A DNA stretch of 64,000 bases from Actibacterium pelagium (GTDB lineage: Bacteria > Pseudomonadota > Alphaproteobacteria > Rhodobacterales > Rhodobacteraceae). Shown piece after piece: positions 55,111 through 64,000 of this stretch. Position 1 is the stretch's first letter. Every line of letters begins with the position of its first letter. The translations under genes and the position numbers were made by a program. The stretch spans positions 496,001 through 560,000 of the forward strand of contig NZ_NSBU01000004.1 of NCBI RefSeq assembly GCF_002285415.1, written 5' to 3'. The notes below the pieces were generated by a model. It was not told the DNA's origin, ran no database searches, and was given only the letters and a program-made list of their open reading frames with translations.

Positions 55111-55860
55111 CTATTTGGGGGCCATGCGCAGGGCGCCGTCGACGCGGATGACCTCGCCGTTCAGCATGCGGTTGGTGATGATGTGCTTGGCCAGTGAAGC
55201 ATATTCTGCAGGATTTCCAAGCCGTGCCGGGAAGGGCACGCTGGCGCCAAGGCTGTCCTGAACCTCTTGCGGCAGGCCAGCCAACATCGGTGTGCCAAAG
55301 ATGCCCGGCGCGATGGTCATGACGCGAATGCCGGACGAGGCCAGCTCACGGGCCGCCGGCAGGGTCAGGCTGGCGACGCCCCCTTTCGAGGCCGCATAGG
55401 CCGCTTGCCCGATCTGGCCGTCAAAGGCGGCAATAGAGGCGGTGTTGATGATCACGCCGCGCTCTTCGTCCTCGCCCGGTTCGTTCTTGGCGATGGCCTC
55501 TGCCGCGAGGCGCAGCATGTTGAACGTGCCGACCAGGTTGATGTTGATCGCACGGGCAAAGGTTTCCAGCGCATGGGGGCCTTTGCGACCGTTGATCTTC
55601 TCACCCGGCGCGATCCCGGCGCAGTTGACCAGACCGTGCAGGGCACCAAAGGTCGACACGGCCGCGTCGACACAGGCCTGTGCATCCTCGGCCGACGTGA
55701 CGTCGGTTTTCTGGAAAACGGTGTTTTCTGCCATCTCGGCCGGTGCGTTGATGTCGGCGATGACGACTTTAGCGCCCTCGGCCACCAAAGCCTCTGTTAC
55801 GGCTGCGCCCAAACCTGACGCTGCGCCTGTCACGATGAATACGCGATCACGGATATCCAT
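55111..55860 (-). CDS. 3-hydroxyacyl-CoA dehydrogenase type II-like SDR
   Basis: 249 residues. TGAASGLG cofactor loop, [21 protein letters not shown], catalytic Ser/Tyr/Lys in [24 protein letters not shown], and [18 protein letters not shown]; the pattern matches HSD10-type dehydrogenases. It oxidises 3-hydroxyacyl-CoA to 3-ketoacyl-CoA for the thiolase next door. Divergent from the AraC gene. Confidence 0.92.
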   Translation of the reverse strand: MDIRDRVFIVTGAASGLGAAVTEALVAEGAKVVIADINAPAEMAENTVFQKTDVTSAEDAQACVDAAVSTFGALHGLVNCAGIAPGEKINGRKGPHALETFARAININLVGTFNMLRLAAEAIAKNEPGEDEERGVIINTASIAAFDGQIGQAAYAASKGGVASLTLPAARELASSGIRVMTIAPGIFGTPMLAGLPQEVQDSLGASVPFPARLGNPAEYASLAKHIITNRMLNGEVIRVDGALRMAPK

Positions 55861-55910
55861 GTTGCCTCCTTGATACCGGTGATTTTGGATCAGTCTACGG
55901 CAGAAGTGAC

Positions 55911-55958
55911 TTGCAAGTGATGATAATTCGCCTCAATTCTATGAGCGATTTTGCAAGT
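55911..55958. repeat. direct repeat TTGCAAGT, 40 bases apart
   Basis: TTGCAAGT at 55911-55918 and again at 55951-55958, in the gap between the SDR/thiolase operon and the AraC gene. The 40-base spacing is close to four DNA turns; AraC proteins often bind such direct repeats. Confidence 0.5.
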
Positions 55959-55967
55959 ATCAGGCCC

Positions 55968-56951
55968 ATGACAAAGAAACCCATCTCCGCCGATTTCGTG
56001 ACCGAGGCGTTGGGCTGCGCGGTCCGGGCGGGTGTGGATACGGCGGCTTTGATGGCCGCGGTGGGAATGCGGTTTCCGCCCAAGGGTCATTACAGCGCCG
56101 AAGAGTTCGGGCAGTTATGGCGGGCCTTGGCGGTTGAGATGGGGGATGAGTTCTTCTGTCTGGGCGACCGCCCGATGCGACCCGGGGCCTTTGCGTTAAT
56201 GAGCCAATCCACCCTTAGCGCCCCCACCCTGCGGGTCGCGCTGAAGCGTATTCTGAAGTTCATGGCCGTGGTGCTGGATGAACCCTATGGGCGTCTGACG
56301 GTCGAGGACGGGCAGGCGGTCATTCGATTGACGGACCATGCGCGGGATCGGTCGGCCTTTGCCTATCGTACCTATTGGATCATCGTGCATGGGCTGACCT
56401 GCTGGCTGGCCGGGCGCAGGTTGCCACTGCTGCGGGTCGATTTCGCCTGCCCAGAGCCCGTGCAATACGAGGACTATCGCCAGTTCTTCGGGGCTCCGGT
56501 GCAGTTCGACGCAAGCCAAAGCCTGCTGGCGTTTGATGCCCGACATCTGGATATTGCCCTGTCCCGGACCGAACGCGAGCTAAAGGGGTTTCTGCGCAAA
56601 GCGCCTGCGAACATCCTTGTCGGCTATGTGCATGACACCGGCTTTCAGGGGGAAGTCACACGGATTTTACGGGCCACGCCTCCGCGGGACTGGCCCCGCT
56701 TTCATGAACTTGCCGCGCAGTTGAAGACCAGCGTGCCGACCCTGCGGCGCAATCTGGCGCAACAGGGGACCTCGTATCAGGATATCAAGGATACCTTGCG
56801 CCGCAGCCGTGCCAGAGCCTTGCTGAAAGAGACGTCTCAACCCGTTGAAGACATCGCAACAGAGTTGGGGTTTTCCGAGCCGAGCGCCTTTTATAGGGCC
56901 TTCCGAAAATGGACAGGACAGACGCCCGACCAATTCCGGCGTGGATTATAG
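55968..56951 (+). CDS. AraC family transcriptional regulator
   Basis: 327 residues if started at the ATG at 55968 (MTKKPISADF); upstream in-frame starts exist at 55941 (ATG) and 55911 (TTG) but would place the repeat inside the gene. N-terminal domain of the OruR/ArgR-type (VGMRFPPKGHYSAEEFGQLWRAL), C-terminal two helix-turn-helix motifs (LKTSVPTLRRNLAQQGTSYQDIKD, VEDIATELGFSEPSAFYRAFRKWTGQTP). Divergent from the thiolase operon, which it probably controls in response to an acyl compound. Confidence 0.92.
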   Translation: MTKKPISADFVTEALGCAVRAGVDTAALMAAVGMRFPPKGHYSAEEFGQLWRALAVEMGDEFFCLGDRPMRPGAFALMSQSTLSAPTLRVALKRILKFMAVVLDEPYGRLTVEDGQAVIRLTDHARDRSAFAYRTYWIIVHGLTCWLAGRRLPLLRVDFACPEPVQYEDYRQFFGAPVQFDASQSLLAFDARHLDIALSRTERELKGFLRKAPANILVGYVHDTGFQGEVTRILRATPPRDWPRFHELAAQLKTSVPTLRRNLAQQGTSYQDIKDTLRRSRARALLKETSQPVEDIATELGFSEPSAFYRAFRKWTGQTPDQFRRGL

Positions 56952-57344
56952 CCAGTCACGCAGGATCGGGATCAGCGGGATATCGGCGGGCGGCATCGGA
57001 TAGTCACGCAGCGCCTTGGGGGCGACCCATTTCAGGGTTTGCCCTTCCTTGGGCATGGGGGTGCCCTCCCACTTGCGGCAGGCAAACAACGGCATCAGCA
57101 GGTGAAAGTCGTCATAGCTGTGGCTGGCGAAGGTCAGGGGCGCAAGGCAGCTTTGCCATGTGTCGATCCCCAGCTCTTCGTGCAGCTCGCGGATCAGAGC
57201 GTGTTCGGGGGTTTCGCCCAACTCGACCTTGCCACCGGGAAACTCCCACAGGCCGGCCATCGACTTGCCTTCGGGGCGTTGTGCCAACAGCACCCGCCCG
57301 TCGACGTCGATCAGCGCAACCGCTGACACCAGAACCGTTTTCAT
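56946..57344 (-). CDS. mutT: 8-oxo-dGTP diphosphatase
   Basis: 132 residues. Nudix box at about 38-60 (GGKVELGETPEHALIRELHE plus ELGI) in full, and the MutT N-terminus VSAVALIDVDGRVLLAQRPEGKSMAGLWEFP. It clears 8-oxo-dGTP from the nucleotide pool. The stop overlaps the AraC gene end by 6 bases and the start overlaps argJ by 4, so it is expressed with argJ. Confidence 0.93.
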   Translation of the reverse strand: MKTVLVSAVALIDVDGRVLLAQRPEGKSMAGLWEFPGGKVELGETPEHALIRELHEELGIDTWQSCLAPLTFASHSYDDFHLLMPLFACRKWEGTPMPKEGQTLKWVAPKALRDYPMPPADIPLIPILRDWL

Positions 57345-58687
57345 GAGCGATAGTCCGCGTTGATCTCGATGTAGCGTTTGGTGAAGTCACAGCTCCATGC
57401 CTTTGCCGCGCCATCGCCAAGGCCAAGGTCAACGTTGATGACCAGTTCCGGCTGTTTCATGTAGGCGGCACCGGCCTCTTCGGTATAGCTTTGCGCGACC
57501 CAGCCCTTCTCGGCGACAAGGATATCGCCGAAACGGATGGTGATCTCGTCACGGTCTGCCTTGGCGCCGGACTTGCCGATCGCCATGACGATGCGGCCCC
57601 AGTTCGGGTCTTCGCCAGCGATCGCGGTTTTCACCAGAGGCGAGTTTGCCGTGGCCATCGCCACAAGACGGGCGTCGGCATCGTCTGCGGCCCCGGTGAC
57701 CGAGACCTCGAAGAACTTCGTGGCGCCTTCACCGTCTTTCACCACCAGATGCGCAAGGTCCATCATGACGGTGCGCAGACCGGCCTCGAACGCGGCGGCG
57801 TGTGGGTCGTCAAGCGAGGTGATCGGGGTCGCCCCGCTTTGGCCTGTTGCGGCCATCAGCAACGTGTCAGAGGTCGAAGTATCGCCATCCACGGTGATCG
57901 AGTTGAAGGTCGCATCGGTCAGGCGCGACAGCATCGCCTGCAGCGGTTCACGGTCCACGGCGGCATCGGTGAAGATATAGACCAGCATTGTCGCCATATC
58001 CGGCGCGATCATGCCAGAGCCTTTGGCGATGCCGTTGATGCGCACCTTGGTGCCGTCCAGATCGACCTCTGTTGTCGACAGTTTGGCGAAAGTGTCGGTG
58101 GTCATGATCGCCTCTGCGGCGCCCATGATCCCGTCAGGGGACAGGGTGTCGACCAAGTCCTGCACTTTCGAGGTGATGCGATCATGCGGCAGACGCACGC
58201 CGATCACACCGGTCGAAGAGGTAAAGACCCGTTCTGCCGGAAGACCGGTGGCCGAGGCAACGGCCTCGCAGATGGCGGCGACAGAGCCGTCTCCGGCACT
58301 GCCCGTAAAGGCGTTCGAGTTGCCAGAGTTCACGATGATCGCCGCGCCTTCGCTGCTGTCGATCCCGATCTTGGCTTCGCAATCCAGAACGTTGGCAGAC
58401 CGCGTGGCAGAGCGTGTGAACACGCCCGCGACGGTCGAGCCCGCATCCAGTTTGGCCAGCATCACATCTTTGCGGCCTTGGTATTTCACCCCTGCCGCAA
58501 GCGCGCTGAACTGAACCCCCGCCAGTGGCGGAAGCTCCGGGAATTCTGTCGGGGCCAAGGGCGACACTTGGGGTGCCGGTTTCGCCGAGGTTTCCTTGCG
58601 CAGATCCTTCAGCTTGCCACGCAACTTGCGCAGCTTTTTCTTCAGCTTCTTGATCTCGGATTTCGGGGTATCACTGTCCTTGGCCAT
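57341..58687 (-). CDS. argJ: glutamate N-acetyltransferase / amino-acid acetyltransferase, extended
   Basis: 448 residues. It transfers acetyl from N-acetylornithine to glutamate and also acetylates glutamate (arginine synthesis). The self-cleavage site is in KGSGMIAPDMATML (cut before T233); the core begins at about residue 41 (VSPLAPTEFPELPPLAGV). Residues 1-40 are an extra, lysine-rich, coiled-coil-like segment (SEIKKLKKKLRKLRGKLKD) that usual ArgJ lacks. The ATG is well supported by AGGAG at good spacing, so the extension is likely real. Confidence 0.94.
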   Translation of the reverse strand: MAKDSDTPKSEIKKLKKKLRKLRGKLKDLRKETSAKPAPQVSPLAPTEFPELPPLAGVQFSALAAGVKYQGRKDVMLAKLDAGSTVAGVFTRSATRSANVLDCEAKIGIDSSEGAAIIVNSGNSNAFTGSAGDGSVAAICEAVASATGLPAERVFTSSTGVIGVRLPHDRITSKVQDLVDTLSPDGIMGAAEAIMTTDTFAKLSTTEVDLDGTKVRINGIAKGSGMIAPDMATMLVYIFTDAAVDREPLQAMLSRLTDATFNSITVDGDTSTSDTLLMAATGQSGATPITSLDDPHAAAFEAGLRTVMMDLAHLVVKDGEGATKFFEVSVTGAADDADARLVAMATANSPLVKTAIAGEDPNWGRIVMAIGKSGAKADRDEITIRFGDILVAEKGWVAQSYTEEAGAAYMKQPELVINVDLGLGDGAAKAWSCDFTKRYIEINADYRS

Positions 58688-58702
58688 GCGGGACGCTCCT
58701 GA

Positions 58703-59572
58703 TTAGTTCTGCAGCAATTCCATATTACGAATGGCGGCAGGGTCAATCTCTTGTGCAGAGACTCGGGTCACAGTCGCAGAGGCGGCGATGTCTTCAACCG
58801 CGTCTTCGACAGCGGCTTGCTCTACCTCGGCAGCCAGTTGGTCGCGCATTTCGTCCAGCGTCGGCACGGGGGTATCGCGGGTGTCGTTCAGCTTGATCAC
58901 GTGCCAGCCGAACTGGGTCTGAACCGGCGCAGAAATCGCGTCTTTTTCCATCGCGATCACGGCCGCTTCGAACGGCTGAACCATCATGCCTTTGCCGAAC
59001 CAACCCAGTTGGCCGCCATTCGGACCAGAAGGGCCGGTGGATTTCTCTTTTGCCAGTTCTGCGAAATCGGCGCCGCCGCTCAGCTCTTCAACCAGTGCTT
59101 TGGCTTCTTCTTCGGTTTCGACCAGAATATGCGAGGCGTTGAACTCTGGCTCGGGCGCGACGTTGGCGAAGCGCTGATCATAAAGAGCCTGCACTTTCTC
59201 GTCGGTGACAATGCCCTCAGAGACCTTCGACAGGGCCTCACCGGCGCGCAGCGCGCGGGTTTGGTTTTCAATCACCAGACGCGCGACGACCGACAGATCC
59301 TCGGCCGAGGTCTGGGCGACGGCCTCTTCCCGGATCAACTGGTCCAGAACCGCCTCGTACAGCACGTCATCTGGCAGGTTGCGATAGTTCTGCGGCAGTT
59401 GCGCCGCGGACAGGATCATGTGGCCCAAGGTGATTTCGGTCTCACCCACAGTGGCAACGACCATGCTGATATCAGGTGTGGCTGTCGCCGTTTCTGCGTC
59501 CTGCGACAAGGCAGGGACGGCCATCAGGCAAACCGCGGCAGGCACAGCGAGGAATTTCAGGGGATTTGGCAT
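58703..59572 (-). CDS. parvulin-type peptidyl-prolyl isomerase
   Basis: 289 residues. Signal peptide (LAVPAAVCLMAVPALSQ), N-terminal SurA-like helical part, then a parvulin domain (FNASHILVETEEEAKALVEEL, NGGQLGWFGKGMMVQPFEAAV, FGWHVIKLNDTRD). A periplasmic folding helper for outer-membrane proteins. Start at 59572 with AAGGAG upstream. Fifteen bases before argJ on the same strand, and divergent from secA, whose export substrates it would help fold. Confidence 0.92.
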   Translation of the reverse strand: MPNPLKFLAVPAAVCLMAVPALSQDAETATATPDISMVVATVGETEITLGHMILSAAQLPQNYRNLPDDVLYEAVLDQLIREEAVAQTSAEDLSVVARLVIENQTRALRAGEALSKVSEGIVTDEKVQALYDQRFANVAPEPEFNASHILVETEEEAKALVEELSGGADFAELAKEKSTGPSGPNGGQLGWFGKGMMVQPFEAAVIAMEKDAISAPVQTQFGWHVIKLNDTRDTPVPTLDEMRDQLAAEVEQAAVEDAVEDIAASATVTRVSAQEIDPAAIRNMELLQN

Positions 59573-59760
59573 ATAGGCCACTCCTTTTTCCGCCCGACAG
59601 GGGGGCGGCGTTGACACTCTATAGACAGGCGCTTACATCGCTTTGGGTTAGTTTGCGCCCGAGCTTGAACTATTTTCCTGAACCTACCTAAGGGTCCACG
59701 TGAATCAGGACAAGAGAGCGCAGATAAAGAAGCCGTCAGTCGCGTCCGATCGGAGAGAAT

Positions 59761-62421
59761 ATGCTGGGCCTAGGAACACTCGCCAAATCCGTTTTTGGCA
59801 CCCCAAATGATCGCAAGGTCAAAGCGACCCGTAAGATCGTTGACGAGATCAACGCGCTGGAACCAGAGTTCGAAGCCCTGAGCGACGAGGGCATCATTGC
59901 CAAGACGCACGAGTTTCAGGAACGCGCCAAGGGTGGCGAAAGCCTTGAATCGCTGCTGCCCGAAGCCTTTGCAAACTGCCGCGAGGCCGCGAAGCGGGCG
60001 CTGGGCCTGCGTGCCTTTGATACCCAGCTTCTGGGCGGGATCTTCCTGCACGAGGGCAATATCTCGGAAATGAAAACCGGTGAGGGTAAAACCCTTGTGG
60101 CGACCTTCCCGGCCTATCTGAATGCGCTGACCGGCAAGGGCGTGCACATCGTTACCGTGAACGACTATCTGGCCAAGCGTGACAGCGACTGGATGGGTAA
60201 GGTCTATGGTGCGCTGGGTCTGACCACTGGCGTGATCTATCCGCAGCAGCCCGAGGACGAAAAAAAGGCGTCCTATCAGGCCGACATCACCTATGCGACC
60301 AACAACGAGCTTGGCTTCGACTATCTGCGCGACAACATGCGCTCGTCGCTGGCCGACATGGCGCAGCGTCCGCATCACTATGCGATCGTGGACGAGGTCG
60401 ATTCGATCCTGATTGACGAGGCACGGACGCCGCTGATCATCTCTGGCCCTGCTGACGACCGGTCGGAACTGTATATCGCGATCGACCAGATCATCCCCGA
60501 AGTCACCGAAGAGCACTTTGATCTGGACGAGAAAAGCCGCAGCGTGACCTTCACCGAGGAAGGCAACGATTTCCTTGAGGCGCGTCTGCACGAGGTTGGC
60601 ATCCTGCCCGAGGGCCAGTCGCTGTACGATCCCGAAAGCACCACGATCGTGCACCACGCGACCCAAGGTCTGCGTGCGCACAAGCTGTTCACCCGTGACA
60701 AGGACTACATCGTCAAGAATGACGAAGTTGTTCTGATCGACGAATTCACCGGCCGTATGATGTCGGGGCGCCGCCTGAACGAGGGCCTGCATCAGGCGAT
60801 CGAAGCCAAAGAGCGCGTTTCGATCAAGCCCGAGAACGTCACGCTGGCCTCGGTCACTTTCCAGAACTACTTCCGTCTTTATGAAAAGCTGGCTGGTATG
60901 ACCGGGACGGCCCTGACCGAGCAGGAAGAATTCCAGGAAATCTATGGTCTTGGTGTGGTCGAAGTGCCGACCAACCGCCCGATCGCGCGCGAAGACCAGA
61001 ACGACAAGGTCTATCGCTCGGCGCAGGAAAAATACCAGGCCATCGTCGAAGAGATCAAAAATGCCAACGAGAACGGCCAGCCGATCCTTGTGGGTACGAC
61101 CTCGATCGAGAAATCCGAAGTGCTTAGCAACCTGCTGAAACAAGCTGGCGTGAAGCATAACGTTCTGAACGCCCGTCACCACGAGCAGGAAGCGCAGATC
61201 GTTGCAGACGCCGGTCGTCTGGGCTCTGTGACCATCGCGACCAACATGGCGGGCCGCGGGACCGACATTCAGCTGGGCGGCAACGTCGAGATGAAGGTGA
61301 TGGAGGCGCTGAACGCGGACCCCGAAGCCGATCCCGAAGAGCTGCGCGAGAAGATCGAAGCCGAACACGCGGGCGAGAAGGAAAAAGTGCTAGAGGCCGG
61401 TGGCCTGTTCGTTCTGGCGACAGAGCGTCACGAATCCCGTCGTATCGACAACCAGCTGCGTGGCCGTTCCGGCCGTCAGGGTGACCCGGGTCGCTCTGTC
61501 TTCTTCCTAAGCCTCGAAGACGACCTGATGCGCATCTTCGGGTCCGACCGTCTTGAAAAGGTCCTGACCACGCTTGGTCTGGAAGAGGGCGAATCCATCG
61601 AACACCCGTGGGTGAACAAGTCGCTGGAGCGCGCGCAAGCCAAGGTCGAAGGCCGCAACTTTGACATCCGGAAACAGCTGCTGAAGTTCGACGACGTGAT
61701 GAACGACCAGCGGAAAGTGGTCTTTGGCCAACGCCGCGAGATCATGGAATCCGAGGATGTCTCGGAAATGGTCACCGACATGCGTCACCACGTGATCGAC
61801 GATCTGGTTGATCAGTTCATCCCCGAGAAATCCTATGCAGACCAGTGGGATATCGACGGTCTGGATGAAGCGATCCGCGAAAAGCTGAACATCGAAACCG
61901 CCGTGAAAGACTGGGCCGCTGAAGAGGGGGTCGACGATGATGACATCGCGGAGCGCCTGTACAAAGCGTCGGATGAGGCGATGGCGAAGAAGGCTGTCGA
62001 TTTCGGTTCCGAGCGGATGCGCAATGTCGAGAAGCAGATCCTTCTGCAGATCATCGACGAGAAATGGCGCGAGCACCTGCTGACGCTGGAACACCTGCGT
62101 TCGGTCATCGGGTTCCGTGGCTATGCACAGCGCGATCCGCTGAACGAGTACAAGCAGGAAAGCTTTGCCCTGTTTGAAAGCATGCTGGACAGCCTGCGTA
62201 CTGACGTGACCCAGAAGCTGGGTCAGGTGCGGATGCTGACAGAGGAAGAACAGCAAGCAATGGTCGCACAGATGGCGGCGCAGGCGACCGCAGCTCCGGC
62301 AGGAGACGCGGCCCCGGGCTTTGACGAGAATGACCAAACGACATGGGGCAACCCAAGCCGGAACGATGTCTGCCCCTGCGGATCAGGCAAGAAGTTCAAG
62401 CATTGCCACGGCAAGATCTAG
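59761..62421 (+). CDS. secA: preprotein translocase ATPase SecA
   Basis: 886 residues, full length. Motor domains with Walker A in [11 protein letters not shown], Walker B in [13 protein letters not shown], helicase motif in [28 protein letters not shown], then the scaffold/wing domains and a C-terminal zinc-binding tail [14 protein letters not shown] that contacts SecB. It drives Sec export through the inner membrane. 188-base gap to the divergent parvulin gene holds both promoters. Confidence 0.97.
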   Translation: MLGLGTLAKSVFGTPNDRKVKATRKIVDEINALEPEFEALSDEGIIAKTHEFQERAKGGESLESLLPEAFANCREAAKRALGLRAFDTQLLGGIFLHEGNISEMKTGEGKTLVATFPAYLNALTGKGVHIVTVNDYLAKRDSDWMGKVYGALGLTTGVIYPQQPEDEKKASYQADITYATNNELGFDYLRDNMRSSLADMAQRPHHYAIVDEVDSILIDEARTPLIISGPADDRSELYIAIDQIIPEVTEEHFDLDEKSRSVTFTEEGNDFLEARLHEVGILPEGQSLYDPESTTIVHHATQGLRAHKLFTRDKDYIVKNDEVVLIDEFTGRMMSGRRLNEGLHQAIEAKERVSIKPENVTLASVTFQNYFRLYEKLAGMTGTALTEQEEFQEIYGLGVVEVPTNRPIAREDQNDKVYRSAQEKYQAIVEEIKNANENGQPILVGTTSIEKSEVLSNLLKQAGVKHNVLNARHHEQEAQIVADAGRLGSVTIATNMAGRGTDIQLGGNVEMKVMEALNADPEADPEELREKIEAEHAGEKEKVLEAGGLFVLATERHESRRIDNQLRGRSGRQGDPGRSVFFLSLEDDLMRIFGSDRLEKVLTTLGLEEGESIEHPWVNKSLERAQAKVEGRNFDIRKQLLKFDDVMNDQRKVVFGQRREIMESEDVSEMVTDMRHHVIDDLVDQFIPEKSYADQWDIDGLDEAIREKLNIETAVKDWAAEEGVDDDDIAERLYKASDEAMAKKAVDFGSERMRNVEKQILLQIIDEKWREHLLTLEHLRSVIGFRGYAQRDPLNEYKQESFALFESMLDSLRTDVTQKLGQVRMLTEEEQQAMVAQMAAQATAAPAGDAAPGFDENDQTTWGNPSRNDVCPCGSGKKFKHCHGKI

Positions 62422-62490
62422 TCAACTGATGTTCTTTCCCGGCCTCATCGGCGCGATTCCTGCAGGTTCCCATTTTTGTCGTTGGCCGAA

Positions 62491-63339
62491 ATGAAGAAGC
62501 AGTTTGTCTTGGGAATCGGAGCTCAGAAGGCGGGAACATCGTGGCTATCCGCGCGACTGAGAGCTGAAGAGCATTACAAAGTTGGCAAGCTGACCCAAAA
62601 GGAGCTTCATGTTTGGGATGCCCTTGAGATTCCAGAGCAACGCAATTGTCTGGTAAGAAAGAAACTCTTCGCTTCAAGACGGCATCGGCTGCTTTGGTCG
62701 ATGCAAAATACCGAAGGGTTCTACTTTGACTACTTTTCCGCCTTACTTCAGGAAGGTGGGTTGGCGGCAGATATTACCCCCTCGTACAGTGGCCTGTCTT
62801 CGAAAACACTAAAGAATATTGAAAGTCGGTTTGCCGCCAGCGGGATCGATTTTTCAGCAATTTTCATAATGAGAGACCCGGTCAGCAGGTGTGTCTCGGC
62901 GTTCAACATGAACCACGGACGCCTGAGGGCGGGGAAGAGCCAAGAAGGAGTCTTGTGTGACGATGATCATGACCAAGCCTTCCGCGACTACTTTGTTTCT
63001 TCACATGCCACCTTTCGGACCCGCTATGAGCAGACGTTATCCACGATGCGTGAGTCTTTTAACCGGGAGCAGATGGCAGTTAACCGGGAACAGATGGCAG
63101 TCTTCATTTATGAGACGCTTTTTTCGCGACCGGAACAGCAAAGACTTCAGGATTTTCTAGAGATTTCAGATCGTCCGGATTTCGTGAAAGTTCGATCCAA
63201 CGTCGCGAAGAAGAAGCTATCGCTTGGTGAAGAGGTGCTCTGTGAGTGCGCTCAGCATTTTAAGGTGACATATCAAGCTATTGAGAAAGATTTTCCTGAA
63301 ACCCGAACCCATTGGTCTGGTTGGAAGTACCTTTCTTAA
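62491..63339 (+). CDS. sulfotransferase
   Basis: 282 residues from the ATG at 62491 (an upstream TTG exists). PAPS-binding loop GIGAQKAGTSWLSARL near the N-terminus, the second PAPS site IMRDPVSRCVSAFNMNHGR in the middle. It would put sulfate on a sugar, lipid or small molecule. Its AT-richer codons differ from secA and radC on either side, suggesting transfer. A 21-base tandem duplication at 63061-63102 repeats NREQMAV twice in frame. It has no partner genes nearby. Confidence 0.85.
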   Translation: MKKQFVLGIGAQKAGTSWLSARLRAEEHYKVGKLTQKELHVWDALEIPEQRNCLVRKKLFASRRHRLLWSMQNTEGFYFDYFSALLQEGGLAADITPSYSGLSSKTLKNIESRFAASGIDFSAIFIMRDPVSRCVSAFNMNHGRLRAGKSQEGVLCDDDHDQAFRDYFVSSHATFRTRYEQTLSTMRESFNREQMAVNREQMAVFIYETLFSRPEQQRLQDFLEISDRPDFVKVRSNVAKKKLSLGEEVLCECAQHFKVTYQAIEKDFPETRTHWSGWKYLS

Positions 63340-63345
63340 CTCGAT

Positions 63346-64000
63346 TCAAAGGTAGCCGTCCGCGCGGAAGCTTAGTTCCTGAGATTTCCCGATAATCAGG
63401 TGGTCGTGCAGCGTTAACCCAAGCGCCTGCGCGGCCTCGTCGATTTGGCGGGTCATGTCGATGTCGGCACCAGACGGCGTGGGATCGCCCGACGGGTGAT
63501 TGTGCACCAGAATGATGGCCGAGGCGTTCAGTTCCAACGCCCGTTTCACCACTTCGCGGGGATAGACCGGCACGTGATCAACGGTGCCCTGAGCCTGTTC
63601 TTCATCGGCGATCAGCACGTTCTTGCGGTCAAGGTACAGGACCCGGAATTGCTCTGTCTCTCGGTGGGCCATGGTGGTGTGGCAATAATCCAGCAGCGCG
63701 TCCCAGCCTGATACCACGTGGCGCTGCAACACCTTGGACCGCGCCAGACGTTGCGCTGCGGCCTCGACGATCTTCAGCTCGCATATCACCGTGTCACCGA
63801 CGCCTTTGACCTCTTTCAACCGGTGTTCGGGGGCCGAGAGCACCCGGTTGAAGTCGCCGAACCGGTCCAGAAGTAGCCGTGTCAAAGGTTTCACATCTTG
63901 CCGGGGGATGGCGCGGAACAAGACCAGTTCCAACATCTCGTAATCCGGCATCGCCTGTGCGCCACCTTCCATGAAACGCTGGCGCAGTCTTTTGCGGTGA
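63346..64000 (-). CDS. radC: RadC family JAB-domain protein, 3' part
   Basis: The start lies beyond the right edge; the frame stays open with the family sequence HRKRLRQRF preceding [21 protein letters not shown]. Helix-hairpin-helix part ([18 protein letters not shown]), then the JAB/MPN metalloprotease-like domain with [17 protein letters not shown] as the zinc motif. Named as a DNA repair protein, but the true role of RadC is unclear. Convergent with the sulfotransferase gene. Confidence 0.94.
   Translation of the reverse strand, partial: HRKRLRQRFMEGGAQAMPDYEMLELVLFRAIPRQDVKPLTRLLLDRFGDFNRVLSAPEHRLKEVKGVGDTVICELKIVEAAAQRLARSKVLQRHVVSGWDALLDYCHTTMAHRETEQFRVLYLDRKNVLIADEEQAQGTVDHVPVYPREVVKRALELNASAIILVHNHPSGDPTPSGADIDMTRQIDEAAQALGLTLHDHLIIGKSQELSFRADGYL

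Noticed and set aside
59770-61368. 532-residue open frame on the strand opposite secA
   Set aside because: Long antisense frame caused by GC-rich codon bias; secA is certain on the plus strand.

Overview
The window looks like the chromosome of a marine alphaproteobacterium of the Rhodobacteraceae (Roseobacter-type). The call rests on GC-rich coding, dense operons with 4-base ATGA overlaps, and gene orders I know from that family: gpmI-envC-ctpA-rppH, lpxK-waaA-like-DUF4170-IMPase-pmbA, and secA next to a parvulin, argJ and mutT. No rRNA, tRNA, CRISPR array, prophage or insertion sequence was found. The two edge genes, katG and radC, are cut by the window.

Region 1 (about 1.8-28.1 kb) is a large purine/ureide catabolic block. 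It holds three different ABC importers: a branched-chain-amino-acid-type system at 1877-6387, an NMT1/SsuA-type system at 16047-18680 and a BMP/nucleoside-type system at 23483-28114. Between them lie an 8-oxoguanine/guanine-type deaminase, xdhABC (hypoxanthine/xanthine to urate), the membrane urate hydroxylase puuD (urate to 5-hydroxyisourate), uraH (to OHCU), a fused allantoinase-OHCU decarboxylase (to allantoin, then allantoate), ureidoglycine aminohydrolase and ureidoglycolate lyase (to glyoxylate and urea), and malate synthase G (glyoxylate to malate). A LysR regulator sits between uraH and puuD. The one step not seen is allantoate hydrolysis (allC or an allantoicase).

Region 2 (28.3-37.1 kb) is housekeeping: gpmI-envC-ctpA-rppH; on the other strand mutY-alkB-glycosyltransferase, where alkB is an alkane hydroxylase; then dciA-like and dsbA. 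Region 3 (37.2-41.3 kb) is accessory: a short cation-diffusion-facilitator transporter, an orphan protein, a tartrate/D-malate dehydrogenase with a haloacetate-dehalogenase-like hydrolase, and a lipocalin-like protein. Region 4 (41.4-47.7 kb, minus strand) is an envelope block: lpxK, a Kdo-transferase-like protein that has lost its signature motifs, DUF4170, an inositol-monophosphatase-family enzyme, pmbA and a DUF2125 protein.

Region 5 (47.8-57 kb) carries an SDR with an enoyl-CoA hydratase, a SpoIIAA-like protein, a tiny HNH protein, an MscS channel with a flavoprotein, an epimerase/reductase, a thiolase-HSD10-type dehydrogenase pair and a divergent AraC regulator. The tail end of a second, decayed AraC gene survives next to the thiolase. 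Region 6 (57-64 kb) is mutT-argJ-parvulin, secA, an apparently acquired sulfotransferase, and radC.

The least explained signals are a three-box TGTAC array with an exact 11-base period that occurs twice, both times at a convergent gene junction; the degenerate Kdo-transferase homologue; the AraC remnant; and the basic N-terminal extension on ArgJ.
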